Below, piece by piece: positions 40,778 to 49,367 of a DNA stretch of 64,000 nt (within the stretch, counting starts at the first letter, position 1; each line of letters begins with the position of its first letter). The notes under the pieces are model-generated. The model was not told the DNA's origin. It ran no database searches and was given only the letters and a program-made list of their open reading frames with translations. The stretch is from Chryseomicrobium palamuruense. Its GTDB lineage: Bacteria > Bacillota > Bacilli > Bacillales_A > Planococcaceae. Where the stretch lies: NCBI RefSeq assembly GCF_042649045.1, contig NZ_JBHSEF010000009.1:434001-498000 (forward strand), given 5' to 3'. A program made the position numbers and the translations under genes.

Positions 40778-41482
40778 ATGGCAAAGAAAAATAAAGTCGT
40801 GGTCGAACAATCACGAAAAATTGTTGTCGAAACACACCCGAAATCATTAATCAGTGAACAGTATCGGACGACACGTACGAATATCAACTTCTCTGTCCCT
40901 GCTGGTGAACTTCGTACATTGTTGTTTACGTCTTCTGTTCAAGCAGAAGGGAAATCGACGACGTCTGTTAACTTGGCTCATTTGTTTGCGCAAGAAGGAA
41001 AGAAAGTCATATTTATCGACTGTGATATGCGGAAACCGACGCTTCACTTGACGATGCACAGTGACAACACAATGGGTCTTTCCAACTTTTTGACGGCCCA
41101 AGGTACGCTTGACCAAGTAATCAAGCATACAGAGGGATCGAACCTTTCGTTCATTACAAGTGGTCCAATCCCACCAAACCCATCTGAACTGATTGCGTCG
41201 AATAAATTTAATGAGCTAGTTGCTACATTGAAAGAAGAGTATGATATGGTCATTTTTGATGCGCCACCACTTCTTTCTGTTACCGATGCACAGATTCTAG
41301 CCAATAAAGCAGATGGCACAATTTTGGTCATCCGCTCTGGTAATACGGATAAAGAGAGCGCACGTCGTGCAAAAGAACTTCTTGAGGCATCGCAGGCGAA
41401 AGTACTGGGTGTCATCCTTAATCAATACAAGTTTGAGAAAGAACATTACTACTATTACCAATATTACGGTGAAGAAGAATAA
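40778..41482 (+). CDS. CpsD/CapB-family tyrosine autokinase (BY-kinase)
   Basis: 234 residues. The Walker A motif is Q-A-E-G-K-S-T-T-S, the A' motif V-I-F-I-D-C-D-M-R-K-P and Walker B V-I-F-D-A-P-P. The C-terminus has the tyrosine cluster Y-Y-Y-Y-Q-Y-Y that is autophosphorylated in this family. It phosphorylates itself and often sugar-nucleotide enzymes, and its phosphorylation cycle controls polymer length and export. It is activated by the YveK-type protein encoded just upstream and reversed by the PHP phosphatase at 41749. A terminator separates kinase and phosphatase genes, so their levels may be set independently. Confidence 0.93.
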   Translation: MAKKNKVVVEQSRKIVVETHPKSLISEQYRTTRTNINFSVPAGELRTLLFTSSVQAEGKSTTSVNLAHLFAQEGKKVIFIDCDMRKPTLHLTMHSDNTMGLSNFLTAQGTLDQVIKHTEGSNLSFITSGPIPPNPSELIASNKFNELVATLKEEYDMVIFDAPPLLSVTDAQILANKADGTILVIRSGNTDKESARRAKELLEASQAKVLGVILNQYKFEKEHYYYYQYYGEEE

Positions 41483-41505
41483 GAGCATGCGTGCTCTTTT
41501 TTTTA
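41481..41505 (+). terminator. Rho-independent terminator of the kinase operon
   Basis: AAGAGCA-TGCG-TGCTCTT hairpin overlapping the stop codon, followed by TTTTTTT. Confidence 0.88.
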
Positions 41506-41545
41506 TAACTACATTCAAACCTTGGGTCTGTGAAGAGACAATTTA

Positions 41546-41687
41546 AAATCCGCGCAAACCACTTCGCTTTCCTGAGCGAGAATCCTCAAGCCTCCTCGTG
41601 GGTACCCGAAGCTTGCGCTTCGCTCACCACTGTGGGGTCTTGAGAATCCTCTGATGCTCTAGGAGTCATCGTGGCTTGCGTGAATTT
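41546..41687. repeat. Dispersed stem-loop element, copy C
   Basis: Outer arms AAATCCGCGCAAACCAC and GTGGCTTGCGTGAATTT pair with three imperfect positions. Inside are CTCAAG/CTTGAG and a tip GAAGC-TTGC-GCTTC, read as GAAGC-GCAA-GCTTC on the other strand. It matches copy A in the same orientation and copy B in reverse (about 85%). The outer stems of the three copies differ in sequence but each is self-complementary. Confidence 0.85.
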
Positions 41688-41748
41688 ATTCTCTTGCTAA
41701 AGAATGAATGTAGTTAGAAGAACATTTCATGAGAGAGGAGTCTATACA

Positions 41749-42525
41749 ATGATCGATATGCATGCACACATCATTTGGGGAGTGGATGATGGGCCAAAGA
41801 CGTTTGAGGAGACGCAACAGTTGATTCGACTAGCAGAAAAAGAGGGGATAGAGCAGATTGTTGCTACTTCTCATGCACTGCATCCTTCGTACCATGCGGA
41901 CATAGAAGAAGTGAAAGAAAAGCTCCAGCTGCTTACGGAGTGGATTAAGAGTGAGAACATACAGATGCAAGTATATTTAGGACATGAAATACGCGTTACA
42001 GAAAACATCATGGTTGAGATTAAGAGTCAACAAGTAGCGACATTAAATAATACGAATTATGTCCTGATTGAATTTCCATCTGCAACTGTCCCACTCTTTG
42101 CAAAAGAAATTGTGAAACAACTAGTGAATCAGGGGTATTTCCCGATTATTGCCCATCCTGAACGAAATAAGCTTCTTGCAAATCAACCGGCTAAGTTAAA
42201 AGAGTTGATTGATTTAGGAGCCTATGCACAAGTGACAGCAGGCACAATAGCAGGGGCATTTGGGAAAGACGTGCAAAAGATTGCTTTACGAATGATTGAT
42301 GAAGGACTTATACATTGTTATGGGTCTGATGTACATAATGATTCAACACGAGATTTCAAATTCGACGACGGGTTATCCTATTTAGAAAACAAAAATCGAC
42401 AAGAATTCGTAGAGTACTTGCTCGAAAATAACGAAAGACTGTTGGAAAATAAAGTTTTACTGAAAATTGAGAAGAAAGAAACGGTTTTAAATCGATTATT
42501 TGGATTTAAATCAAAAAAATTGTAA
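41749..42525 (+). CDS. CpsB/YwqE-type tyrosine phosphatase (PHP family)
   Basis: The start is the ATG at 41749, behind GAGAGGAG, for 258 residues; the frame from 41704 has no ribosome binding site. PHP metal-binding motifs are present: M-H-A-H-I-I-W-G-V-D-D-G at the N-terminus, S-H near 44, G-H-E-I near 83, A-H-P-E-R near 138 and S-D-V-H-N near 198. It is a manganese-dependent protein tyrosine phosphatase expected to dephosphorylate the BY-kinase encoded upstream. Length is normal for the family. Confidence 0.92.
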   Translation: MIDMHAHIIWGVDDGPKTFEETQQLIRLAEKEGIEQIVATSHALHPSYHADIEEVKEKLQLLTEWIKSENIQMQVYLGHEIRVTENIMVEIKSQQVATLNNTNYVLIEFPSATVPLFAKEIVKQLVNQGYFPIIAHPERNKLLANQPAKLKELIDLGAYAQVTAGTIAGAFGKDVQKIALRMIDEGLIHCYGSDVHNDSTRDFKFDDGLSYLENKNRQEFVEYLLENNERLLENKVLLKIEKKETVLNRLFGFKSKKL

Positions 42526-42677
42526 TTCAGACATATATTTAGAAGGGGTGTTTGTCGAATTGCGCGGTTTGTATGGAAATTTAATAAATAAACAAGTGAA
42601 TTGTCGCATTGACTTTCGATTTAACTATTGGGATGGTGTAAAAATCCATATAATACATTCCGAAGAACCTAGGTTAA

Positions 42678-42686
42678 TGGTATAAT
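42678..42686 (+). promoter_or_regulatory. Extended -10 promoter of the dehydratase gene
   Basis: TGGTATAAT (TGn-TATAAT) lies 34 bp before the GTG start, in a gap of ~195 bp with no other feature. Confidence 0.5.
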
Positions 42687-42720
42687 TCCTACAAGATTAT
42701 AAGGGAAAGGAGGCTACCAT

Positions 42721-44580
42721 GTGTCGCTGAAACGACGGATGTCTGCTCTTATTTTCATAGATTCAATTATTGTCTTATTTTCAATTTTTATCGGTTATTT
42801 CTTCTTATATCCTGTCGATAATCCTTTCGCGCAAAGTTATTTGCTCGTTAGTTCACTCGCGATTTTTATGGCCCATAATGCATTTGCGATGTTCTTCGGA
42901 CTCTATAAGAAAGTCTGGGAGTATGCATCCATTCGAGAACTGGTGTCGATTGCTTTAGCAGTTACATTGTCGATTGTTGTAGTAGCAGCAGCACAACTTA
43001 TCTTCACGGGGAATGTGATGATGCGGGCATTGATCATTACGTGGATGTTACATATTATCTTGATCGGTGGGTCACGACTATCATGGCGAGTCTTCCGAGA
43101 TAGTGTCGTCCCTCGTGTAAAGAACACGAACAAGAAACGCACAATTATTATCGGAGCGGGTTCAGCAGGAACCATGGTCGCTCGTCAGTTACTACGTAGC
43201 TACGACTCTCCATTACATCCGGTGGCGTTTATTGATGACAACAAAAACCGAGCAGGTCTTGAGATTCTCGGCATGCCGGTATTAACAGATACAGCACAAC
43301 TAAAAGAACATGTGCATCAGCTGAATGCGGAGCATATCATTATTGCGATTCCTTCTCTCGATAAGACGACTTCAGCTGTTCTTCAACAGCGAGCGGTGGA
43401 TACGGGTGTGAAGGTGCAGGCGATGCCACTGATTGAAGACTTGTTAACTGGGAAAGTATCAGTGAGTGATATCAAAGATGTCAAGATCGAGGATCTTCTT
43501 GGACGTGAAGAAGTCCAACTGGATCTTGGCGCCATCTCTGAGAAACTGACAGGCAAGACGATTCTTGTCACGGGTGCCGGAGGGTCGATTGGTTCGGAGA
43601 TTTGTCGGCAGGTGCTACGTTTTAATCCGAAACAATTGTTGTTAGTCGGGCACGGAGAGAATTCCATTTACTTAATTGACATGGAACTCCGAGATAAGGT
43701 TCCCGCAGGAACGGAGATTCTTCCTATTATCGCCAATGTCCAAGACCGAGAGCGTATTTTTACCATAATGGAAACATACAGTCCGGATGTGATTTATCAT
43801 GCAGCAGCGCATAAGCATGTTCCACTGATGGAGTCGAATCCGTTCGAAGCGGTGAAGAACAATATTTACGGGACGAAGAATGTGGCTGAAGCAGCGGATA
43901 CATTTGGTGTCGGGCATTTTGTTTTAGTATCTACTGATAAAGCAGTCAATCCACCGAATGTCATGGGGGCGACGAAGCGATTTGCGGAGATGATCGTGCA
44001 GAATTTAGCGAAGACGAGTAAGACAAACTTTGCAGCAGTACGATTCGGAAATGTGTTAGGGTCACGTGGTTCAGTGGTGCCGCTGTTTAAGAAGCAGATT
44101 GCAGCAGGTGGGCCGGTGACGGTGACGGATGCAGAGATGACAAGGTATTTTATGACGATACCGGAAGCATCACGGCTTGTGATTCAGGCAGGGACGTTAG
44201 CCAAGGGTGGCGAGGTGTTTGTGTTGGATATGGGTGAGCCGGTGAAGATTGTGGATTTGGCGAAAAATGTCATACAGTTGTCAGGTTATACGGTGGACGA
44301 AATAGGTATCAAATTCTCGGGGATAAGACCAGGTGAGAAGATGTATGAAGAGCTACTTGATCCGGCGGAGATTCAACAAGGTTTCGTATTTCCTAAGATT
44401 CATATTGGGCGGGCGACGCCGATATCGAGCAGTGAACTTGCGTATGTGTTAGAAAAAATACCTGGGATGACTCCTTCGGAGTTGAAAGGCGTTTTGGTTG
44501 GGTTGGCGAATCGGAAGAATGTGGGGAGTTTGATGGAGAGGAAGCAGGTTGTGGAGGCTGAGGTTTTGCAATCTGTTTGA
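42721..44580 (+). CDS. CapD/PglF-like membrane UDP-GlcNAc 4,6-dehydratase
   Basis: 619 residues; the GTG start at 42721 follows AAAGGAGG by 7 bases, and an ATG two bases earlier is out of frame. Four transmembrane helices fill about 8-110. A first Rossmann fold lies at about 138 (I-I-G-A-G-S-A-G-T). The catalytic SDR domain starts at about 280 (V-T-G-A-G-G-S-I-G-S-E), with H-A-A-A-H-K-H-V-P, S-T-D-K-A-V-N-P and the Met-x3-Lys (N-V-M-G-A-T-K-R) that replaces the usual Tyr-x3-Lys in this family. The product, a UDP-4-keto-6-deoxy-HexNAc, is a likely substrate for the aminotransferase at 48237. The first half resembles upstream genes in strand composition, while the second half (from about 43.8 kb) is strongly G-rich. 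Confidence 0.92.
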   Translation: MSLKRRMSALIFIDSIIVLFSIFIGYFFLYPVDNPFAQSYLLVSSLAIFMAHNAFAMFFGLYKKVWEYASIRELVSIALAVTLSIVVVAAAQLIFTGNVMMRALIITWMLHIILIGGSRLSWRVFRDSVVPRVKNTNKKRTIIIGAGSAGTMVARQLLRSYDSPLHPVAFIDDNKNRAGLEILGMPVLTDTAQLKEHVHQLNAEHIIIAIPSLDKTTSAVLQQRAVDTGVKVQAMPLIEDLLTGKVSVSDIKDVKIEDLLGREEVQLDLGAISEKLTGKTILVTGAGGSIGSEICRQVLRFNPKQLLLVGHGENSIYLIDMELRDKVPAGTEILPIIANVQDRERIFTIMETYSPDVIYHAAAHKHVPLMESNPFEAVKNNIYGTKNVAEAADTFGVGHFVLVSTDKAVNPPNVMGATKRFAEMIVQNLAKTSKTNFAAVRFGNVLGSRGSVVPLFKKQIAAGGPVTVTDAEMTRYFMTIPEASRLVIQAGTLAKGGEVFVLDMGEPVKIVDLAKNVIQLSGYTVDEIGIKFSGIRPGEKMYEELLDPAEIQQGFVFPKIHIGRATPISSSELAYVLEKIPGMTPSELKGVLVGLANRKNVGSLMERKQVVEAEVLQSV

Positions 44581-44582
44581 GG

Positions 44583-44601
44583 GCGGTCCTTCGGACTTTT
44601 T
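44583..44601 (+). terminator. Weak terminator-like hairpin between the dehydratase gene and galU
   Basis: GTCC-TTC-GGAC followed by TTTTT; only four pairs. A second TTC-loop hairpin (CACC-TTC-GGTG) follows just before the galU ribosome binding site. Confidence 0.4.
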
Positions 44602-44649
44602 AAGAGATTTAAAGAAGCATCACCTTCGGTGCTGTAGGAGGAAAAGAGA

Positions 44650-45525
44650 ATGGTAAAAGTTAAAAAAGCAATCATTCCTGCTGCAGGATTGGGGACAAGA
44701 TTCTTACCTGCAACTAAGGCAATGCCAAAAGAGATGTTACCGATTGTTGATAAACCAACGATTCAGTACATAGTTGAAGAGGCAATAGCATCAGGAATTG
44801 AAGATATTTTGATTGTAACTGGTAAAGGGAAGCGAGCGATTGAAGATCATTTCGATAATTCGTTGGAACTAGAGCAGTTATTAGAAAGTAAAGGGAAATT
44901 GGATGTTCTGGATGAAGTGAAAAAGTCAGCGAATGTTGAGATTCATTATATTCGTCAGAAGGAACCAAGAGGGTTAGGGCATGCAGTATGGTGTGCACGT
45001 AAGTTTATTGGGGATGAACCATTTGCGGTTCTGCTCGGTGATGATATTGTGGATGCGGAAGTGCCAGGGTTGAAGCAGTTGATGAATGAGTATGATAAGT
45101 TGGGACGTTCGGTGATTGGAGTTCAAACGGTTTCACCGGAGCAGACGCATCGGTATGGAATTGTTGACCCTTCGGTTCAGGACGGGAGACGTTATCAGGT
45201 AAATCGTTTTGTGGAGAAGCCAGAAGCAGGTACAGCACCTTCTAATCTGGCGATTATGGGTCGTTATATTTTGACTCCGGAAATTTTTGATATTTTGGAG
45301 AATCAGGAGACGGGTGCTGGTGGAGAGATTCAGTTAACGGATGCAATTCAGACGTTGAATGAGTCACAGTTTGTGTATGCGTATGACTTTGAAGGTACAC
45401 GGTATGATGTGGGAGAGAAATTAGGGTTTATTCAGACGACGATTGAGATGGCTTTGAAGCGGCCGGAGTTGCGAGATGACCTGCTCGCTTATTTAGATAA
45501 GATTGTTGTGAAAGAGACTATATAA
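44650..45525 (+). CDS. galU: UTP-glucose-1-phosphate uridylyltransferase
   Basis: 291 residues, AGGAGG 10 bases before the ATG. The nucleotidyltransferase signature is at the N-terminus (I-P-A-A-G-L-G-T-R-F-L-P-A-T-K), followed by P-K-E-M-L-P, R-Q-K-E-P-R-G-L-G-H-A and F-V-E-K-P. It makes UDP-glucose from glucose-1-phosphate and UTP for polysaccharide, glycolipid or teichoic acid synthesis. It sits just after the dehydratase, probably in the same transcript. Third codon positions are unusually G-rich compared with genes in the first 40 kb. Confidence 0.93.
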   Translation: MVKVKKAIIPAAGLGTRFLPATKAMPKEMLPIVDKPTIQYIVEEAIASGIEDILIVTGKGKRAIEDHFDNSLELEQLLESKGKLDVLDEVKKSANVEIHYIRQKEPRGLGHAVWCARKFIGDEPFAVLLGDDIVDAEVPGLKQLMNEYDKLGRSVIGVQTVSPEQTHRYGIVDPSVQDGRRYQVNRFVEKPEAGTAPSNLAIMGRYILTPEIFDILENQETGAGGEIQLTDAIQTLNESQFVYAYDFEGTRYDVGEKLGFIQTTIEMALKRPELRDDLLAYLDKIVVKETI

Positions 45526-45581
45526 TAGAAGGAACTCCTGCTAAACCTTCGGTATTTATAATAGATGAACCAGGATTGAAT

Positions 45582-45947
45582 ATGTGCAATGAGGTGAGGA
45601 GTATTAATCAAAAGGGTTATACTTTGGTCGAGTTGTTAGCGGTAATTGTGATTTTGGGAATTGTAGCATCTATTGCTACCTTTGGTATTAGTAATTTAAT
45701 AGAGGCTAAGAAAGCTGGTGTATGTGATAGTACGAGGCTCGAATTGAAAAATCATTATGAAAGACATTTATCGTTACATAATGTGGATCATTCTCAAGTG
45801 ATTTTTGATGAGTTTTTTAGAGAGAATATGGATGGTGTGATATGTCCTGAGGATGGTTTGATTGTTTATGAAGAAGGCGATGTAGAATGTTCAATTCATT
45901 CGGATCATGAGGATTCTGATGAAGAGGAAGAGGTGCCATTTTTGTAA
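45582..45947 (+). CDS. Orphan type IV pilin/pseudopilin-like protein
   Basis: 121 residues from the ATG at 45582 (AGGA six bases upstream); a GTG at 45594 would give a shorter, more typical leader. The prepilin signature is clear: K-G cleaved before Y-T-L-V-E-L-L-A-V-I-V-I-L-G-I, with Glu at mature position 5. The remaining ~85 residues are acidic, with three cysteines and a very acidic C-terminus (D-S-D-E-E-E-E). No prepilin peptidase, assembly ATPase or other pilin gene is nearby, so it needs a machinery encoded elsewhere, such as the competence (Com) pseudopilus. Its presence inside a polysaccharide locus is unexplained. Confidence 0.82.
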   Translation: MCNEVRSINQKGYTLVELLAVIVILGIVASIATFGISNLIEAKKAGVCDSTRLELKNHYERHLSLHNVDHSQVIFDEFFRENMDGVICPEDGLIVYEEGDVECSIHSDHEDSDEEEEVPFL

Positions 45948-45956
45948 GAGAGTTAA

Positions 45957-45993
45957 TCCAGTCAGGTGCGGTGTGCCTGGCTGGTTGTTTTGT
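45957..45993 (+). terminator. Rho-independent terminator of the galU-pilin transcript
   Basis: CCAGTCAGG and CCTGGCTGG pair over TGCGGTGTG and are followed by TTGTTTTGTTATT. Confidence 0.8.
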
Positions 45994-46657
45994 TATTAGG
46001 TGATGTCTCCTAATCTTTATCAATGGAGGTACTCGACTACTTTGTGGGAGTGATCCTTAGGCTAGTGTTGCCGGGGGAGTGGTGTGAGGGTGGGTTAGAT
46101 GCCTGGTAAGCTCGTTTGAGCTGCTATTTGGTTTGGATAAACCTTTTCGGGTTTTGAGAAGGATTGAATGAATCAATGGAAGTGAGAATGTTACAGAGAT
46201 AAACACAAGATATAGTGTGTGGGGAGTAAGGGAAATCAATGAATCACACGATATATAGATTTTATCTATAGTGTATACTGGTTATGGGGCCACTATGATG
46301 TAGATAAATTAGATACAAAACGCCCTTTTATAAATATATGGGTTATGAAAATGTTGATTTAACAGGCTTTTTAAGTAAGAGTATTCTGAAAACAGATTGA
46401 ACAAATTCAAAGAATGGAGAACGCTATTAAGATATAGTTATAGAATGCTAGAATTACCAAGGATTTGGGCTGTTTTTTAAGAAAGTTTAAGTGTTTAAAA
46501 AGGGTGTAGGTAATACCATTCAATCGTAATGGGTTAAGTAATAAAATGGAATTAAGTGTTTATTGAATGGTGATGATTGATTGTGGAATGAGACGTGAGA
46601 ATGTATGGTAGATAGAACCCATGGAAGTTAATGAATCTATATAAAGTAGGTGATCTG
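45994..46657. other. G-rich then AT-rich intergenic region with GATTGAATG-type motifs
   Basis: 660 bp without a supported gene. The first 150 bp are strongly G-rich on plus (for example GGGGGAGTGGTGTGAGGG) and contain a GCTC-GTTT-GAGC hairpin near 46110. Further on are scattered ATTGAATG motifs (about 46165 and 46561, and the reverse CATTCAAT near 46518), also found on the other side of the RhuM gene. TAGGTGAT at 46647 is the RhuM ribosome binding site. Confidence 0.4.
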
Positions 46658-47668
46658 ATGGATTCGAGAATAATCATGTATCAGTCTGTAGATGGTTTAA
46701 CTAAAATAGAAACAAATTTTGATGGAGATACGGTATGGCTTTCAATAGACCAAATGGCTGATCTATTTCAGAGGGATAAGTCTACAATTTCACGACATAT
46801 AAAAAATGTATTTACTGAAGAAGAGCTCGAACGTGATTCAGTTGTTGCAAAATTTGCAACAACTGCGACTGATGGTAAAACATATCAAGTTGACTACTAT
46901 AACCTCGATGTTATAATCTCAGTCGGTTATCGGGTAAAGTCACTACGTGGGACACAATTTCGTATATGGGCTAACGGTATCTTAAAAGAGTATTTACAAA
47001 AAGGTTTTGCTATGAATGATGACCTCCTTAAGAATGCGGGAGGGGGTAATTATTTTCAGGAACTTCTAGAACGCATTAGAGATATTCGATCAAGTGAGAA
47101 AGTCTTCTATCGTCAAATACTTGATATTTATGCAACGAGTATAGATTATGATCCAAGAACATCTGAATCAACAGAGTTTTTCCAGATAGTACAGAATAAA
47201 ATGCACTATGCAGCTCATGGTCACACAGCTGCAGAAGTTGTATATTTGCGTGCCGATGCAGAGAAGGAATTCATGGGAATGACATCTTTTGCTGGGAAAA
47301 GTTTAAGAAAAGCGGATGCCTCTGTTGCCAAGAATTATTTAAGTGAAGATGAGATGAAAATTTTGAATAGATTAGTTACTGCTTATTTAGAATTTGCTGA
47401 GCTACAGGCAATTAGACAAAGGCCTATGTATATGAAGGACTGGATAAAGAAATTGGATGACTTCATTAAAATGAGTGGTAGTGAATTGTTAAATCATGCG
47501 GGAAAAATTAGCCACGAAAAGGCAAAGCTTAAAGCAGAATCAGAGTATCAAAAATATAAAGAACATAGTAAAGATCAATTAACGCAAGTTGAACGAGACT
47601 TTATTGAACATGTGAAGACTACTCAGAAGCAGCTTGAACAAGGAAAAGGTAAGAAAGGTGGGAGATGA
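46658..47668 (+). CDS. RhuM-family protein
   Basis: The start is the ATG at 46658, after TAGGTGAT; the frame from 46631 has no such signal. 336 residues. The N-terminal half matches the RhuM family: V-W-L-S-I-D-Q-M-A-D-L-F (winged-helix-like), D-K-S-T-I-S-R-H-I-K-N-V-F, Y-N-L-D-V-I-I-S-V-G-Y-R-V-K-S and R-I-W-A-N-G-I-L. The C-terminus is a charged helical region. RhuM proteins occur widely in mobile or defence-associated DNA, and the molecular role is not established. Here the gene stands alone, without a Fic, toxin or restriction partner, in 1.5 kb of motif-rich noncoding DNA inside the polysaccharide locus, suggesting an inserted cargo gene. Confidence 0.9.
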   Translation: MDSRIIMYQSVDGLTKIETNFDGDTVWLSIDQMADLFQRDKSTISRHIKNVFTEEELERDSVVAKFATTATDGKTYQVDYYNLDVIISVGYRVKSLRGTQFRIWANGILKEYLQKGFAMNDDLLKNAGGGNYFQELLERIRDIRSSEKVFYRQILDIYATSIDYDPRTSESTEFFQIVQNKMHYAAHGHTAAEVVYLRADAEKEFMGMTSFAGKSLRKADASVAKNYLSEDEMKILNRLVTAYLEFAELQAIRQRPMYMKDWIKKLDDFIKMSGSELLNHAGKISHEKAKLKAESEYQKYKEHSKDQLTQVERDFIEHVKTTQKQLEQGKGKKGGR

Positions 47669-47689
47669 AAAATGTCGACCACCTCAGAA

Positions 47690-47727
47690 TAGCTTTTGTT
47701 CTTATCGAAAAAGATAGGAACAGCTAC
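47690..47727 (+). terminator. Hairpin after the RhuM gene
   Basis: TAGCT-TGTTCTTATC pairs with GATAGGAACA-GCTA across GAAAAA. It is strong but without a T-run, so termination is uncertain. Confidence 0.5.
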
Positions 47728-48236
47728 GGACGTTGAAAATACGGCGTTTTGATGGGTTTGTTCTGATGTTACTAATTCGGTAAAAATGTATTTGATTGAA
47801 TGTATATATGGAAGTGACTATCGTAATAAGATAAGACGCTGGAAGCCTTGGGACATAAGTGTTTCGGGTGTTTTTGGTAGTTTTTAAGGTTTGATTGAAT
47901 GGTAGTTTAATAGGAAGAAACAAGGTAGAAATTAGTGTGGAAATGAAAATACTTCGTGATTGAATGTAGTTGATTGAATAGATATTACGAGGTGAGTATT
48001 GGAAATCGATAACAAAACACAATATGTAGTAGTTAAGTTGGTTTTATAACGGTTAAACATACTATATATTGATATTTTTATCTATTTCTCATATTGCATA
48101 TTTAATGCGAGGTGGCTATCAGTAGTAGATAACAATTTTAGTGGTTTAGTAGTTGTTTGGAATGCAAGAATAACAGATTCCAATTAAGTCCTAATCTACT
48201 AAAATAATAACTTAACAAGGGAAGGAAGTCTAGAAG
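47728..48236. other. AT/G-rich intergenic region with TGATTGAATG motifs
   Basis: 500 bp, no supported gene. TGATTGAATG occurs near 47791, 47891 and 47958, and TTGATTGAAT near 47970, mirroring the motif on the other side of RhuM. Base composition is AT-rich with G well above C on plus. The ribosome binding site GGAAGG for the aminotransferase gene is at about 48219-48228. Confidence 0.4.
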
Positions 48237-49364
48237 ATGGAGTCTACAAAAGTGAAAGAAAGAATATTCCTCTCTTCACCACATATGAGTGATGAGGGTT
48301 ATGAAATGCAATATATAAAGGAGGCTTTTGATACAAACTGGATTGCGCCCCTTGGTGAAAATGTAAATGGATTTGAAAGAGAACTAGCTGAGAAGGTTGG
48401 CTCTAAAGCTGCTGCAGCATTGTCTTCAGGAACAGCTGCTATTCATCTAGCTCTTAAAGCAGCAGGAGTGGGAGAAGGGGATATTGTCTTCTGTCCAACA
48501 CTTACTTTCTCTGCTACTGCAAATCCAATCATCTATCAAAATGCTATTCCTGTATTTATCGATAGTGATTATGAAACTTGGAATATGAGCCCAAAAGCAT
48601 TAGAAGAAGCTTTTGAAAAGTATCCAGAAGTAAAGGCAGTACTGGTAGTTCATCTATATGGTCTGTCAGCAGATATGGATAAAATTATGGAGATTTGTAA
48701 GAAGCATAATGTAGCGGTTATTGAAGATGCTGCTGAGTCTCTGGGTACTTACTATAAAGGTAAGCATACTGGGACTTTCGGTGACTATGGCATCTTCTCT
48801 TTTAATGGAAACAAGATTATTACAACTTCCGGGGGTGGAATGCTGGTTTCCAATAATGAAGAGAGAATTGCCAAGGTGAGATTTTGGGCAACTCAATCAA
48901 GGGACCAAGCTAGACACTATCAGCATAGCGAATTAGGGTTTAATTATCGAATGAGTAATGTTGTTGCGGGGATTGGTAGAGGGCAGCTTAAGGTGTTAGA
49001 TCAGAGAGTTGCAAAGAAGAATTATATCTTAGAATTTTATAAGAGGGAGCTTGGTGGGCTTAAAGGTGTTGAATTCATGCCTAGTAATGAATGGGATGAA
49101 CCGAATTATTGGCTAAGTTCCATTACGTTGACTGGTAAAGTACGACCAATTGATATATTTAATGCATTGGAAACAGAGAATATTGAGTCAAGGCCGATTT
49201 GGAAACCGATGCATATGCAGCCATTCTTTGAGAAATATGATTTTGTTGGTGAAGGTGTTTCGGAGAAATTGTTTGAGAATGGTGTTTGTTTGCCCTCTGA
49301 TACGAAAATGTTGGATGAAGACTTAGAAAGAGTCGTTAAGATAATTAAAGGGTTGTGGGGATGA
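48237..49364 (+). CDS. DegT/DnrJ/EryC1-family sugar aminotransferase
   Basis: 375 residues. The PLP enzyme core is visible: S-S-G-T-A-A-I-H-L-A-L, D-A-A-E-S-L-G, and the Schiff-base Lys193 in F-S-F-N-G-N-K-I-I-T-T-S-G-G-G. It resembles the PglE/EpsN-type enzymes that aminate UDP-4-keto-6-deoxy-GlcNAc to the 4-amino sugar, using glutamate. The matching dehydratase is at 42721, and the phosphoglycosyl transferase that would use the product follows 3 bp downstream. From here to the window end, genes are clearly AT-rich. Confidence 0.92.
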   Translation: MESTKVKERIFLSSPHMSDEGYEMQYIKEAFDTNWIAPLGENVNGFERELAEKVGSKAAAALSSGTAAIHLALKAAGVGEGDIVFCPTLTFSATANPIIYQNAIPVFIDSDYETWNMSPKALEEAFEKYPEVKAVLVVHLYGLSADMDKIMEICKKHNVAVIEDAAESLGTYYKGKHTGTFGDYGIFSFNGNKIITTSGGGMLVSNNEERIAKVRFWATQSRDQARHYQHSELGFNYRMSNVVAGIGRGQLKVLDQRVAKKNYILEFYKRELGGLKGVEFMPSNEWDEPNYWLSSITLTGKVRPIDIFNALETENIESRPIWKPMHMQPFFEKYDFVGEGVSEKLFENGVCLPSDTKMLDEDLERVVKIIKGLWG

Positions 49365-49367
49365 GCG

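Noticed and set aside
42541..42685. Small frame between the phosphatase and dehydratase genes
   Set aside because: Overlaps the end of the phosphatase gene and the promoter at 42678, with no start signal.
41700..42720. Replication origin at the strand-asymmetry switch
   Set aside because: No dnaA/dnaN-type genes and no cluster of DnaA boxes seen; import or inversion explains the switch more simply.
46658..47668. Toxin-antitoxin or defence operon with RhuM
   Set aside because: No partner gene with a start signal on either side; kept as a single gene only.
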